NCBI GenBank assembly: GCA_041862635.1
Contig: JBGVTO010000439.1
Coordinates: forward strand, 1 to 17,326
DNA length: 17,326 bases
Source: NIOZ-UU13 sp041862635
GTDB taxonomy: Bacteria > Planctomycetota > Phycisphaerae > Sedimentisphaerales > Anaerobacaceae
Direction of reading: 5' to 3'
Position 1 is the first letter of the stretch. Each line of letters begins with the position of its first letter. Of this stretch, positions 1 through 7,852 are shown piece by piece. Both the position numbers and the translations under genes were made by a program. The notes beneath the pieces are model-generated. The model saw only the letters and a list, made by a program, of their open reading frames with translations. It was not told the DNA's origin and did no database searches.

Positions 1-126
1 ATGCGGGAAAACATAAAATCTTTTGTTGGCAAGCAGCCTGATATTGAGGTTGTTGGCGAAGCGAAGGATGGAGAAACTGCAGTAGAGCTTGCCAAGAAGT
101 TGTCACCGGACGTGGTACTTATGGAT
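1..126 (+). pseudogene. Response-regulator receiver domain fragment (NarL/FixJ type), cut at both ends
   Basis: This stretch reads in frame 1 as the middle of a receiver domain: it contains QPDIEVVGEAKDGETA and ends in SPDVVLMD, where the last Asp is the expected phosphorylation site. It aligns closely with residues 15-53 of the intact NarL-type regulator at 11943-12590 (QPDMEVVGEAEDG, SPDIVIMD). The Met at base 1 corresponds to an internal position of the family (the 'xMREN/REGM' stretch after the acidic pocket), so it is not the true start; about 14 codons lie before the window. After Asp (124-126) the receiver sequence stops. The frame runs on to 321 but is no longer receiver-like, while another frame becomes O-antigen ligase. 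The gene therefore lacks half its receiver and the whole DNA-binding domain and cannot work as a regulator. Confidence 0.8.
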
Positions 127-2146
127 AACAGTAATCGGTGGTGTCATTGCTGCTATCACCCTGGCACAGAACATTTTCGGAAACGGCAAAATCTACTGGT
201 TTGTGCCCACCCGCTATGGCGGGGCCCATTCAGGTTCATTTGTCAACCACAGCAACTACGGGCAATTTATGAACTTGTCAATCGGGGCAGCACTCGGCTG
301 GCTTTGCGTGAAACTACATGAAAGCTTTGCCGGCAAAAAAGTAACACCAGCAGGTATCGTCGAGTACTTGAGTTCTGGTTCTGCAAAGTCATTGTGGCTG
401 CTCATAGCAGTGATGGGTCTTTGTACGGCATCGGTTTTTATCTCTCTGACCCGAGGCGGTATGGTCAGCATGCTTATCGCCATGACCTTTACCACACTAC
501 TTTTTGTCTCACGACGGTCTTTCAGGAGTCATGGCTGGATAATGGTTGTTATAGCACTTATCGCATTTACCTGCGTTTTGTACATAGGTTTCGATGCCGT
601 CTATGATCGGCTGGCGACTCTCAGAGATTTAGATAAGGCCGAATCCGGCCGGCTGCAAATACTCAAAGACATTTGGGTTGCGTGGACTAAATTCCCAATA
701 TTCGGAACCGGACTTGGAACGCATTTGGTGGTTTATCCGATGTTCGATCGCTCAACGATAACTGCATTAGCTGCACACGCAGAAAATGAGTACGCCCAGG
801 CGGCGGAGGAAACCGGCTTGGTCGGTTTGGGCTTGTTGGTAATCTTTGGAATAATCATCTGGTCAAACTATGTGAGCACTATTCGTAACATTAATTTGCC
901 CATTTGTTCGGCAGTATACGGACTCGGCTTTGGCATTTTGGCAATGCTTATTCACAGCTTAAGCGATTTCGGTCAGCACCTTCCAGCAAATGCCATTCTA
1001 TCCGCCATATTCTGTGCTCTCGTCTTGGCTTTGGCTCGGCAGGCAGAAAACCGGAACCTTGCCGCGCAAATAGTCACGCCCTTTGGAAAAATCAAATGTT
1101 TACGTATGGTTGCAGTTCTTGGCGTATCTGGAATTTGGGTATGCGCCCTTATTGGTGCTAATAATTTCCGTATTGCTGAGGCCCATTGGGGAAAGGTCAT
1201 TGATATAGAAGAAGGTCTTATAGGCAAAAGCTGGCGGGGGACAGACGCCGAGTATGCGGATTTGATTTCTCGCGCAGCAGCAGCAGTAGACTATCAGCCG
1301 GACAATATTAGATACCGACACTGGCTGAACGTGTATCGCTGGCGTTCAATCTGTCAAGTAACAAACCCTGATACCAGTGAAATCATCATCACTGATGATT
1401 CAATGCCGACTATTCACGATATAGTTGCCGAGTTTCACAAGGCCCTCATAGTGTGCCCGACACACGGCCCGACCTACAGCATAGTTGGCCAAATCGAAAA
1501 GTTAATTCTCAACGACGACTCCGGCGCAGAGAGGATAAGAAAAGGTTTTCGTCTGGCACCGTGTGACCCAGTAGCCTGTTTTGTGGCGGGCTGGCTCGAT
1601 GTTCTGGAAGGAAAAACACAAGACTGTATTGCAAAATTCGAAAGGGCGGTGCAGCTTGACGGCAGCCTGTTTAAGGATGTCGTGGACATATATGTCAATC
1701 AGCTTAGCCGGCCTCATCTGGCTATTTCGGCAGCCGGAGATGACATTGGCTGGCTAACCCATGTGGTCAATGTTCTTGATGATATGCAATATAACGACCT
1801 TGCAGCAGAAACCCGAGAGAAAATAAGGGATTTGCTTGAAGCAAAATGCTCCGAGCCTGGCACTCCCGGTTCGGTGTTTGCACGCTTGGGCAATATCTAC
1901 AGCAAACAGGATAACAACAAGGCAGCAGTGGAATGTTATCGTCAGGCCTTGGCGCGGGAATATAACCAGGTTTACTGGAGATTAGAACTGGCAAAGCTCC
2001 TCGTCAAAATAGAAGAAATACCAGAAGCAATGTGCGAGGCAAAGATATGCCTGCGGCTGCGTCCTCAGTTCAAAGCCGCTGAAACGTTTGTCGCGGACCT
2101 TTCAGTCCACCCTGCTGTCTTAGCCGAAGAAATTAAATCGCCCTGA
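125..2146 (+). pseudogene. O-antigen ligase / polymerase-like membrane protein with C-terminal TPRs, 5'-truncated
   Basis: The protein belongs to the Wzy_C/O-antigen-ligase family, inner-membrane enzymes that join or polymerise lipid-linked glycans on the periplasmic side. Supporting motifs are GNGKIYWF and FVNHSNYGQFMN near the start, SLTRGG at 442-459, the AHAENEYAQAAEETGLVG loop near 774-830, and several hydrophobic segments between them. The C-terminal third is soluble, and its end (about 1860-2100) looks like tetratricopeptide repeats (ARLGNIYSKQDNNKAAVECY). Family members usually carry several further transmembrane helices before this point; here homology begins abruptly at 125-130, right after a receiver-domain fragment. 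An open frame begins at a TTG at 89, but its first 12 codons are receiver DNA read in the wrong frame. It could be expressed as a shortened protein, but I judge it a 5'-deleted gene. The WecA-type gene 140 nt downstream fits an exopolysaccharide locus. Confidence 0.8.
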
Positions 2147-2285
2147 TGCTTTCTGGAAACTGATGAAGCCTTCAAAAGAAGGCTGAGTATTGAATGCACG
2201 TTGTGCAATATGCCCGGTTGGTACACCGACGGGGACGGAGTCTGAACAAGATCGACAATCTAAAACTAACACCTATAGCTGGACA

Positions 2286-3734
2286 ATGAAGACTTACTTA
2301 TCTGTATATCTCGGTTCTGCCGTACTGGCGATCATAATAACCCCGATCGTTATTCGTGTTGCCAGGCAGCTTAATATCGTCGATACTCCCGACATACGCA
2401 AAGTCCATTCCAAACCTATTCCTCGTATAGGCGGTGTGGCGATTTTTGTGTCTATGATGGGGCTTGTCATACCGGTGTTGTTTTTGCCAAATGTTGTTGG
2501 CGACAGTTTTCGGCTCATTCATTCTAAAATTGTTGTGGTGCTCTGTGCTGCTGGATTTATATTCTTCGTCGGACTTGTGGACGATGTAAGAGACCTTCGC
2601 GTACGCACAAAACTCTGGGCCCAGCTCGCTGCCGCAATTATCGTATGTTCTGCCGGTATCCGCATCGAATCAATAACTATTACCGATTGGCTGATGTTAG
2701 ACTTTGGCTGGTTCTCTTGGCCTTTTACCCTTTTCTGGATTGTTGGTATTACCAATGCTGTTAACCTGAGCGATGGTCTTGATGGCCTTGCAGCAGGGAT
2801 ATCGGCAGGGGCCTGTGGAGTAATTGCCATACTTGCCATCTGCAACAATGACGTTGTCATGGCGGTACTAATGCTCGCCCTTTTAGGCAGCTTGACAGGC
2901 TTCTTGATCTTTAACTTTGACCCGGCAAAAATATTTATGGGGGACTCAGGAAGCTTGTTTTTGGGCTTCACGATTGCATCTTCCAGTGTGCTATGTGCTA
3001 CCAAGATCGAGACTATTACAGGATTGGCTTTGCCCATCTTGGCTCTGGGATTACCCATTCTCGATACTTTGTTTTCCATGTTGCGACGGTTTCTTGAGCG
3101 CAGGTCTTTATTCGCCCCCGACCGCAGCCATTTCCATCACCGGCTCTTGGCCCTTGGCCTCCATCAGCGTCACGTAGTCATAACGGCTTATGTAGTGACC
3201 TTGCTTGCCACCGGACTTGGAATGTTCATGCTGGTCACACGCAACGGTCAGACTATAATCGTCTTTATCTGTACTATGCTTCTGCTCGTGCTGGTGTTCC
3301 AGGTCGTAGGCTCCGTCCGGCTGCGGGAGACGATCACCGGTTTGAAGCAAAAATACTCCATCTCCAGCCAGAAAAAGCAAGAATTAGAGACTTTCGAGAA
3401 CATCGAATTGCACTTCCGACAAGCCGAGAAGTTCGATGAGTGGTGGCAGGCAGTCTGTTTTGCCGCAGGTGAGATGGACTTCGTGAGTGGTTTTCTCCCA
3501 CTAACGAATAGAGACGGAACAAAGCGAACGCTGGTTTGGGAGAAAGGTGACGGAGACATCCCGGCAAACGAAAATGTCAGGATGATCGTGCCGGTGCGTG
3601 ATCGCCGCACCGATTCGTTGTTGAAGATTGAGGTCCAAGTTCGCACAAACGGCTCGCTCGAATCCGCCGGCAGAAGGATAGCCCTCTTTACCCGTCTGAT
3701 TTACGAGCACAGCATTGCGAATCTGGCCAGGTGA
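2286..3734 (+). CDS. Polyprenyl-phosphate sugar-1-phosphate transferase (WecA/TagO/MraY superfamily) with C-terminal extension
   Basis: This integral membrane enzyme would transfer a sugar-1-phosphate from a UDP-sugar to undecaprenyl phosphate, the first step of making a lipid-linked glycan. With the ATG at 2286 it has 482 residues. The superfamily motifs are all present: DD at residues 99-100 (VDDVRD), NAVNLSDGLDGL at 157-168 with D163 and D166, FNFDPAKIFMGDSGS with D220, and HFHHRL at 282-287. About ten hydrophobic segments cover residues 1-350. A soluble tail of roughly 120 residues follows, starting with a likely coiled coil (KQKYSISSQKKQELETF); it is not part of the catalytic core. The open frame extends 96 nt upstream to a TTG at 2190, but that part is hydrophilic and the family N-terminus matches MKTYLSVYLG, so I chose 2286 although no clear Shine-Dalgarno precedes it. 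The exact sugar (GlcNAc or other) cannot be read from the sequence. Confidence 0.92.
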   Translation: MKTYLSVYLGSAVLAIIITPIVIRVARQLNIVDTPDIRKVHSKPIPRIGGVAIFVSMMGLVIPVLFLPNVVGDSFRLIHSKIVVVLCAAGFIFFVGLVDDVRDLRVRTKLWAQLAAAIIVCSAGIRIESITITDWLMLDFGWFSWPFTLFWIVGITNAVNLSDGLDGLAAGISAGACGVIAILAICNNDVVMAVLMLALLGSLTGFLIFNFDPAKIFMGDSGSLFLGFTIASSSVLCATKIETITGLALPILALGLPILDTLFSMLRRFLERRSLFAPDRSHFHHRLLALGLHQRHVVITAYVVTLLATGLGMFMLVTRNGQTIIVFICTMLLLVLVFQVVGSVRLRETITGLKQKYSISSQKKQELETFENIELHFRQAEKFDEWWQAVCFAAGEMDFVSGFLPLTNRDGTKRTLVWEKGDGDIPANENVRMIVPVRDRRTDSLLKIEVQVRTNGSLESAGRRIALFTRLIYEHSIANLAR

Positions 3735-3972
3735 AGACAGTCAGAAGCAACCCCGATTTATCAGGGCTGACCAAGCATGACTATCAGTCAAGGGAACCAC
3801 GGCACAACTTGTTCATGGTTCTACGCAAGGGGCAATGAATGAGTCATGATTCAATTGGGATATTTCAGCAAGGGTGAGAGTGTCTGTTTTTGCCGTAGTC
3901 TCAGGAAGCTGCTGCAAAGTACTTCAGGGGGAACAAGCCGCCTTGGTTGTACCACACTGCGGAGTGACTTTT
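3735..3972. other. Spacer with no recognisable gene
   Basis: This stretch follows the transferase gene. A weak open frame on the + strand starts with ATG at 3846 (MIQLGYFSKGES...) and runs into the 21-bp repeat, where a 20-nt unit shifts the frame. I recognise no domain, signal peptide or convincing ribosome binding site. It may be the decayed upstream part of the LamG-like gene whose end lies at 4348. Confidence 0.5.
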
Positions 3973-4139
3973 TTCCAGTTGAGAATGAAGCGTTCCCAGG
4001 GGATATGAGGCGTTTCCAGTTGAGCATAAAGCATTCCCAGGAAGGAATGAGGCGTTTCCAGTTAAGAATGAGACGTTCACCGTTGAAAATGTCACGTTTC
4101 TGGTTGTAAATAGGACATTGCCAGCTGAGAATGAGACGT
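3973..4139. repeat. 21-bp imperfect tandem repeat (minisatellite), eight units
   Basis: Units start at 3973, 3994, 4014, 4035, 4056, 4077, 4098 and 4119. All are 21 bp except the second, which is 20 bp. The consensus is close to TTCCAGTTGAGAATGAGRCG plus T. A degenerate ninth unit (TTGGAATAAAG) may follow at 4140. Because 21 is a multiple of 3, each frame gives a heptapeptide repeat: on + about NEAFPVE / NETFTVE, on - about RLILNWK or NASFLTG depending on frame. One + frame is open from 3989 through to the LamG-like end at 4348; one - frame is open from 4363 to 3851. The 20-bp unit breaks + frame continuity with the ATG at 3846. There are no spacers, so this is not a CRISPR array. Confidence 0.85.
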
Positions 4140-4348
4140 TTGGAATAAAGAAAGGGGCAAGGCTTGATCTCAGCAGTTTTTCCGATATGTACGAGAACAA
4201 TGCCGCGAGTTTCAACGCGCGTCAAATAGTCCTCACAGAATATCCAATACGCATCAACCGCGCCTCGGGCTGCATGGATGACTTCTGTGTCTATGGCCGC
4301 GCGTTGAGGGAAGGTGAAATCGTGACACTTTGCAATATGGGAGGATAA
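3989..4348 (+). pseudogene. Remnant: heptapeptide repeats followed by LamG-like (concanavalin-fold) C-terminus
   Basis: The frame is open from 3989 to the stop at 4346-4348. It first reads the minisatellite as heptapeptides (NEAFPVK, NETFTVE, NVTFLVV, NRTLPAE), then about 25 unplaced residues. It ends in GCMDDFCVYGRALREGEIVTL. That end matches the hallmark last strand of LamG / concanavalin-A-like lectin domains, typically 'xIDDvrIYnRALsxxEIxxL', as found in many secreted planctomycete proteins. The rest of such a domain (about 150 residues) is missing, and no start codon with a ribosome binding site exists in frame, so I read this as a 3' gene remnant. The stop lies 8 nt before the next gene's ATG, and that gene's ribosome binding site lies within the remnant's last codons. 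Confidence 0.5.
4339..4344 (+). promoter_or_regulatory. Ribosome binding site GGGAGG deciding the start at 4357
   Basis: GGGAGG lies 12 nt before the ATG at 4357. It supports that ATG over the in-frame TTG at 4330, which would sit upstream of the site itself. Confidence 0.6.
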
Positions 4349-4356
4349 GACACCGA

Positions 4357-5703
4357 ATGGCAAAGAAATTCAACATCGCGGCTTTCTATTTTCTTGCCGA
4401 GGACGGCTCGAAGATGCCCCTTGGCGGTTTGATGCGATGGGGGAGGGATGTATCTTTTCTCATACGGGACAAAGGCTATGAAGTGACGGTTTACCAAAAG
4501 GCGGCGAAGCCCTTTGAAAAGGAATTCGCTCAGGGAATCAGGGTTATTGGTGTCAAGTGTCCTATGTGGATTTGGGGTAATTGGAACTTCGCGCGATGGC
4601 TGGAGCAAAATGTCGATACGGATGATCCCTTTTTGTTCGTTTCACAGGAATTGGCCCTTTCCAAGAAAATTCGCCGCGCCGTTGCCGTCAACCATGGCAT
4701 TTGTTGGAATGGCGACAAACCATGGTACAAGAAATGGCTTAACAGACCGCTGCAGTATCGGCTGATTACTCGCCTTCGTGGCATCATCTGTGTCGATACA
4801 AATTATATCAATTGGTGCCATGCCGAGCTACCTAACCGCATTTTGTGGGAGCAAAAGCTTCTCTACGTGCCCAATTACGCCGATCTGGAAAAATTCACTT
4901 TCGTTCCTAAGCCTATGACGGAAGGTGAATATCCTGTCATCCTTTTCCCGAGGCGTGTAGGCGGGCCGTGCATAGATCGCGATGGAAGAGGCGCGGGCCT
5001 GCTTCTCAAGGCGTTCGAAATTCTCGAAGGCGCGGGCCTGCACACACGGATTATCTACGCGGGCCCTGGACGTTTGCAGGAGCCGATTAGAGAATGGGTC
5101 AAACAACGCGGCCTTGACGATCGCATTACAGTGACAGACGTGCCGTTGGACGAAATGCCGAAACTTTACACGCAAGCAGACGTGGTGGTTGTACCGGCTC
5201 TTTCAAAAACCTCCGGACATTTGGCTTATATTGCTGATATCAACGGTGCTGCTGCCAAACACACAGCCAAAAAATTTGGTGCGGTAAAGGCAGTTACAGA
5301 CTACAAAGAAATTTTAAATGACTCAAAGGTCAATGTCGTATTTATCGTGGTGGGCCATCATCTACATTCTCGCTTTGTTATCGAAGCATTGAACGCCGGT
5401 AAGCATGTATTCGTTGAAAAGCCACTGGCAATAAATGAGCAGCAGCTCCAGGATGTAACCGAAGCAGCAAGAAAAACAGCCGGACAGCTTGTGATGGTAG
5501 GTTTTAACCGGCGGTTCAGTCCGCATACAGTTAAGATCAAGCAACTACTTTCCAGCCGCAGCAGCCCGTTGTGCATGAATATGACAATAAATGCCGGCCG
5601 GATTCATCCTGAACACTGGATCCAGGATCCGCAACGCGGCGGGCATTCCAGATTCGGTTTCCTCACCCCCCTCCACTTTCTTGATTTAATCCATTCCTAT
5701 TAA
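4357..5703 (+). CDS. Chimeric protein: GT4 glycosyltransferase N-terminal part fused to a Gfo/Idh/MocA dehydrogenase piece
   Basis: The frame encodes 448 residues. Residues 1 to about 280 resemble a GT4 (group 1) glycosyltransferase: an N-terminal GGLMRWGRD stretch, VNHGICWNGDKPWYKKW, VPNYADLEKF, then the nucleotide-sugar half with ILFPRRVGG, RGAGLLLKAFEIL and YTQADVVVVPAL. In intact enzymes this is followed by an 'EGTSLAxxEAMA' motif and more than 50 residues; these are absent. Instead, from about residue 280, the sequence is a Gfo/Idh/MocA oxidoreductase beginning after its Rossmann GxGxxG loop: HLAYIADINGAAAKHTAKKFG, the EKP motif at 354-356 (HVFVEKPLAI) and GFNRRFSPH. The oxidoreductase also stops early after QDPQRGG (about residue 427), with 19 divergent residues and a stop. 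Neither half should be catalytically complete. The fusion is in frame and has a fair ribosome binding site, so a protein may still be made. A sequencing or assembly chimera is the main alternative. Confidence 0.75.
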   Translation: MAKKFNIAAFYFLAEDGSKMPLGGLMRWGRDVSFLIRDKGYEVTVYQKAAKPFEKEFAQGIRVIGVKCPMWIWGNWNFARWLEQNVDTDDPFLFVSQELALSKKIRRAVAVNHGICWNGDKPWYKKWLNRPLQYRLITRLRGIICVDTNYINWCHAELPNRILWEQKLLYVPNYADLEKFTFVPKPMTEGEYPVILFPRRVGGPCIDRDGRGAGLLLKAFEILEGAGLHTRIIYAGPGRLQEPIREWVKQRGLDDRITVTDVPLDEMPKLYTQADVVVVPALSKTSGHLAYIADINGAAAKHTAKKFGAVKAVTDYKEILNDSKVNVVFIVVGHHLHSRFVIEALNAGKHVFVEKPLAINEQQLQDVTEAARKTAGQLVMVGFNRRFSPHTVKIKQLLSSRSSPLCMNMTINAGRIHPEHWIQDPQRGGHSRFGFLTPLHFLDLIHSY

Positions 5704-5890
5704 ATGATTTATCAGAATGTCGGAGTTACTGATCGGGCTGTAGTATTTTTAAAAATTGGCTTGACTTTTCAAGTTGAATTCATTAAAGACAATATACAAT
5801 ACCCACTATCGTTGAGGAAGGCTGCAAAATCTGGGTGGGGTAGTTGGAAGTTTGTTCGGAGTGATTAGTTAATTTGCAGGAGGCAAAGCG
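5704..5890 (+). promoter_or_regulatory. Spacer with possible promoter for the signalling cassette
   Basis: This spacer separates the truncated chimera from the first kinase gene and is where a promoter for the cassette should lie. TTGACT at 5761-5766 could be a -35 element, but the only good -10-like sequence (TATACA, 5793-5798) is 26 nt away, and a correctly spaced TAAAGA (5784-5789) is poor. The assignment is weak. A strong ribosome binding site, AGGAGG at 5878-5883, lies 7 nt before the ATG at 5891 and fixes that start. Confidence 0.3.
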
Positions 5891-7819
5891 ATGTTGGGTT
5901 CGGGGGCAGATGGAAAGAAGTCTATCAAAGAAGTAGAAAAGCTGTGCGCACAAAATCCTAAATTGGAGCGCGTGAGCAGTGAGCTAACCAAGCATAAAAA
6001 CGTGGATGAGGAATTGTATAAAGCACAAGCCGGTTGGGAGAAAACCTTTGATGCCATAACCGACTGGGTCGCAATAACCAACCTTAAAGGTCGGATACTC
6101 CGCACCAACCATTCGGGAGAAGATTTTACAGGTATATCCTCAGCCCAGATAGTTGGGCAATCCTGCTGTAAGTTAGTTCACGGTTCAGAAGGGCATATCC
6201 CCGGCTGCCCGCTGCAGAAAATGCTTCAAACTCGCCAGCGCGAGAGAGTCGAATTTAAGGTACAGGATGCCAATCGCTGGTTAATAGTCACTGTAGATCC
6301 GGTAACGGATAAAGAAGGGAACATTGTTAGTACAGTGCACATCACACGCGATATCACTGACCGCAAAAAGGCCGAGGCAGCGCTTCGGGAATCTGAGGAG
6401 AGATTTCGGACTTTGTTTGAGTCCACTCGGGAAGGATTGCTCACTGTAGATCCTGATGGCAGAGTAATATCTGCGAATCCTGCGGCGGCTAAAATGCTGG
6501 GCTATAAAGACCCACAGGATCTGGTGGGCATGGACACTGTCGAATTCTATGCAGATCAAAAACAGAGAGAGGTTGTGCTCAAAGAGTTAAAGGACAACGA
6601 CTATTTAGAGGACTACGAAGTAGTTATCAAGAAAAAAGACGGTATGCACGCTTATGTGCTGGCCAGTATCACAACTCAGAGGGATGAAGAAGGAAATATC
6701 CTGCGAACAATTGGTACCTTGAGAGACATCGCCGGGCAGAAGAAGGCGGCAGAGGAGATTGCCTGGCTTGCCAAGTTCCCTATGCAGAATCCGAATCCTT
6801 TGCTTCGCGTTGCTAAGGATGGAACCATCATTTACTGCAATACATCGAGCTTGCCAATACTGAAGCTCTGGCAATGTCAGCAGGGCGAACGGTTGTCGGG
6901 TCAGTGGTATGACTTTATTGTGGAGACGCTGAGCAGTGACGAGCCAAAACAGACCGAGGCAAGATGCGACGGCAGCGTTTATTTGCTCACATTTGCATCT
7001 GTTAAAGATTCTGATTTCGTGAACGTGTACGGACTTGACATCACCGACCGTAAGAAGGCAGTGGAAGAAGCGCGCGATGCCCAGCAGAAACTGATTGAAC
7101 GGCAGCGCCATGAGAAGGAGCATGTGGAGGCAGAGCTGGCAAAGGTGCGTGACGAACTTGTCAGAAGGACTCGACTGGCGGCAATTGGACAGGTATCCGC
7201 GAGCATTGCTCACGATTTGCGCAACCCGCTCGGGGCGGTGCGCAACGCATCCTACTTCCTTAGACGCCGACTTTCAAAGGACGAACCAAAGGCCTCTGAG
7301 CATCTCAAGATCATTGACCAGGAGGTTGCCAAGGCAGATCAGATCATTACCAATCTCTTAGAGATGGCCAGACCGAAGGCATCACACAAACAGGTGGTGG
7401 ATTTAGCTGAGATAGTCAAGCAGGTGTTCGGCCAAGCTAAGGGAATCGAAGGAGTAAGTTGTCGAACTTTGTTCGTCCCCGATCCGTTTATGATACAGAC
7501 CGATCCCAACCAGTTGCGGCAGGCAATTAGCAACATCATGAACAACGCTGTTTATGCTATGAAAGGGCATGGTGAGTTCCTTGTTGAAGCGACACGCGAT
7601 TCTGATTATGATACTCTCGTTTTTCGGGATACCGGACCGGGCTTTGACCCGGAGGTCAGAGATAGGCTCTTTGAGCCACTTGTTACTACCAAGGCCAGCG
7701 GTACCGGCCTGGGGCTTGCGATATGTCGTCAGATCGTAGAAAAGCACGGCGGGACTATTCACGCAGAGGATTGCAAAGGGGGCGGAGCGGTTATAAGGAT
7801 TCGGCTGCCGCGGCAGTGA
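5891..7819 (+). CDS. Cytoplasmic sensor histidine kinase, PAS-PAS-PAS-HisKA-HATPase
   Basis: The 642-residue protein has no signal peptide or membrane segment. Domains in order: a short N-terminal coiled coil (1-45); PAS1 (about 49-155), holding a CCKLVHGSEGHIPGCPL cysteine/histidine pattern; PAS2 (about 162-285); an atypical PAS-like module (about 289-385, starting LAKFPMQNPNPLLRV); a charged coiled coil (385-430); a HisKA dimerisation/phosphotransfer domain with the H-box SIAHDLRNPL, phospho-acceptor His441; and a HATPase_c domain (about 530-642) with the N-box NIMNNAVYAM, G1 box DTGPGF, and the F/G2 region LFEPLVTTKASGTGLGLAI. It should autophosphorylate His441 in response to an unknown cytosolic cue, possibly redox or ligand sensed by a PAS domain. 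It is first in a same-strand cluster, 33 nt before a double-receiver protein that is its probable phosphate acceptor. Confidence 0.95.
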   Translation: MLGSGADGKKSIKEVEKLCAQNPKLERVSSELTKHKNVDEELYKAQAGWEKTFDAITDWVAITNLKGRILRTNHSGEDFTGISSAQIVGQSCCKLVHGSEGHIPGCPLQKMLQTRQRERVEFKVQDANRWLIVTVDPVTDKEGNIVSTVHITRDITDRKKAEAALRESEERFRTLFESTREGLLTVDPDGRVISANPAAAKMLGYKDPQDLVGMDTVEFYADQKQREVVLKELKDNDYLEDYEVVIKKKDGMHAYVLASITTQRDEEGNILRTIGTLRDIAGQKKAAEEIAWLAKFPMQNPNPLLRVAKDGTIIYCNTSSLPILKLWQCQQGERLSGQWYDFIVETLSSDEPKQTEARCDGSVYLLTFASVKDSDFVNVYGLDITDRKKAVEEARDAQQKLIERQRHEKEHVEAELAKVRDELVRRTRLAAIGQVSASIAHDLRNPLGAVRNASYFLRRRLSKDEPKASEHLKIIDQEVAKADQIITNLLEMARPKASHKQVVDLAEIVKQVFGQAKGIEGVSCRTLFVPDPFMIQTDPNQLRQAISNIMNNAVYAMKGHGEFLVEATRDSDYDTLVFRDTGPGFDPEVRDRLFEPLVTTKASGTGLGLAICRQIVEKHGGTIHAEDCKGGGAVIRIRLPRQ

Positions 7820-7852
7820 TATAAGATTTTCGGAGATTTGGAGAACAGGATC

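Noticed and set aside
1..321. A single intact 106-residue gene starting at base 1
   Set aside because: Receiver homology ends at base 126; the remaining codons are the O-antigen-ligase DNA read in the wrong frame, and the Met is internal to the family.
2519..3079. Minus-strand 186-residue frame
   Set aside because: It lies wholly opposite the well-supported sugar-phosphate transferase gene and has no recognisable domain.
3973..4139. CRISPR array
   Set aside because: Units are contiguous with no unique spacers, and no cas genes are nearby.
3851..4363. Minus-strand 170-residue frame across the 21-bp repeat
   Set aside because: It stays open mainly because a 21-bp period repeats one heptapeptide without stops. 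Its N-terminal part lies opposite the LamG-like signature, there is no ribosome binding site, and no domain is recognisable. Not excluded, but not supported.
6605..7213. Minus-strand 202-residue frame
   Set aside because: It lies opposite the PAS/HisKA part of the first kinase; composition looks like an antisense shadow.
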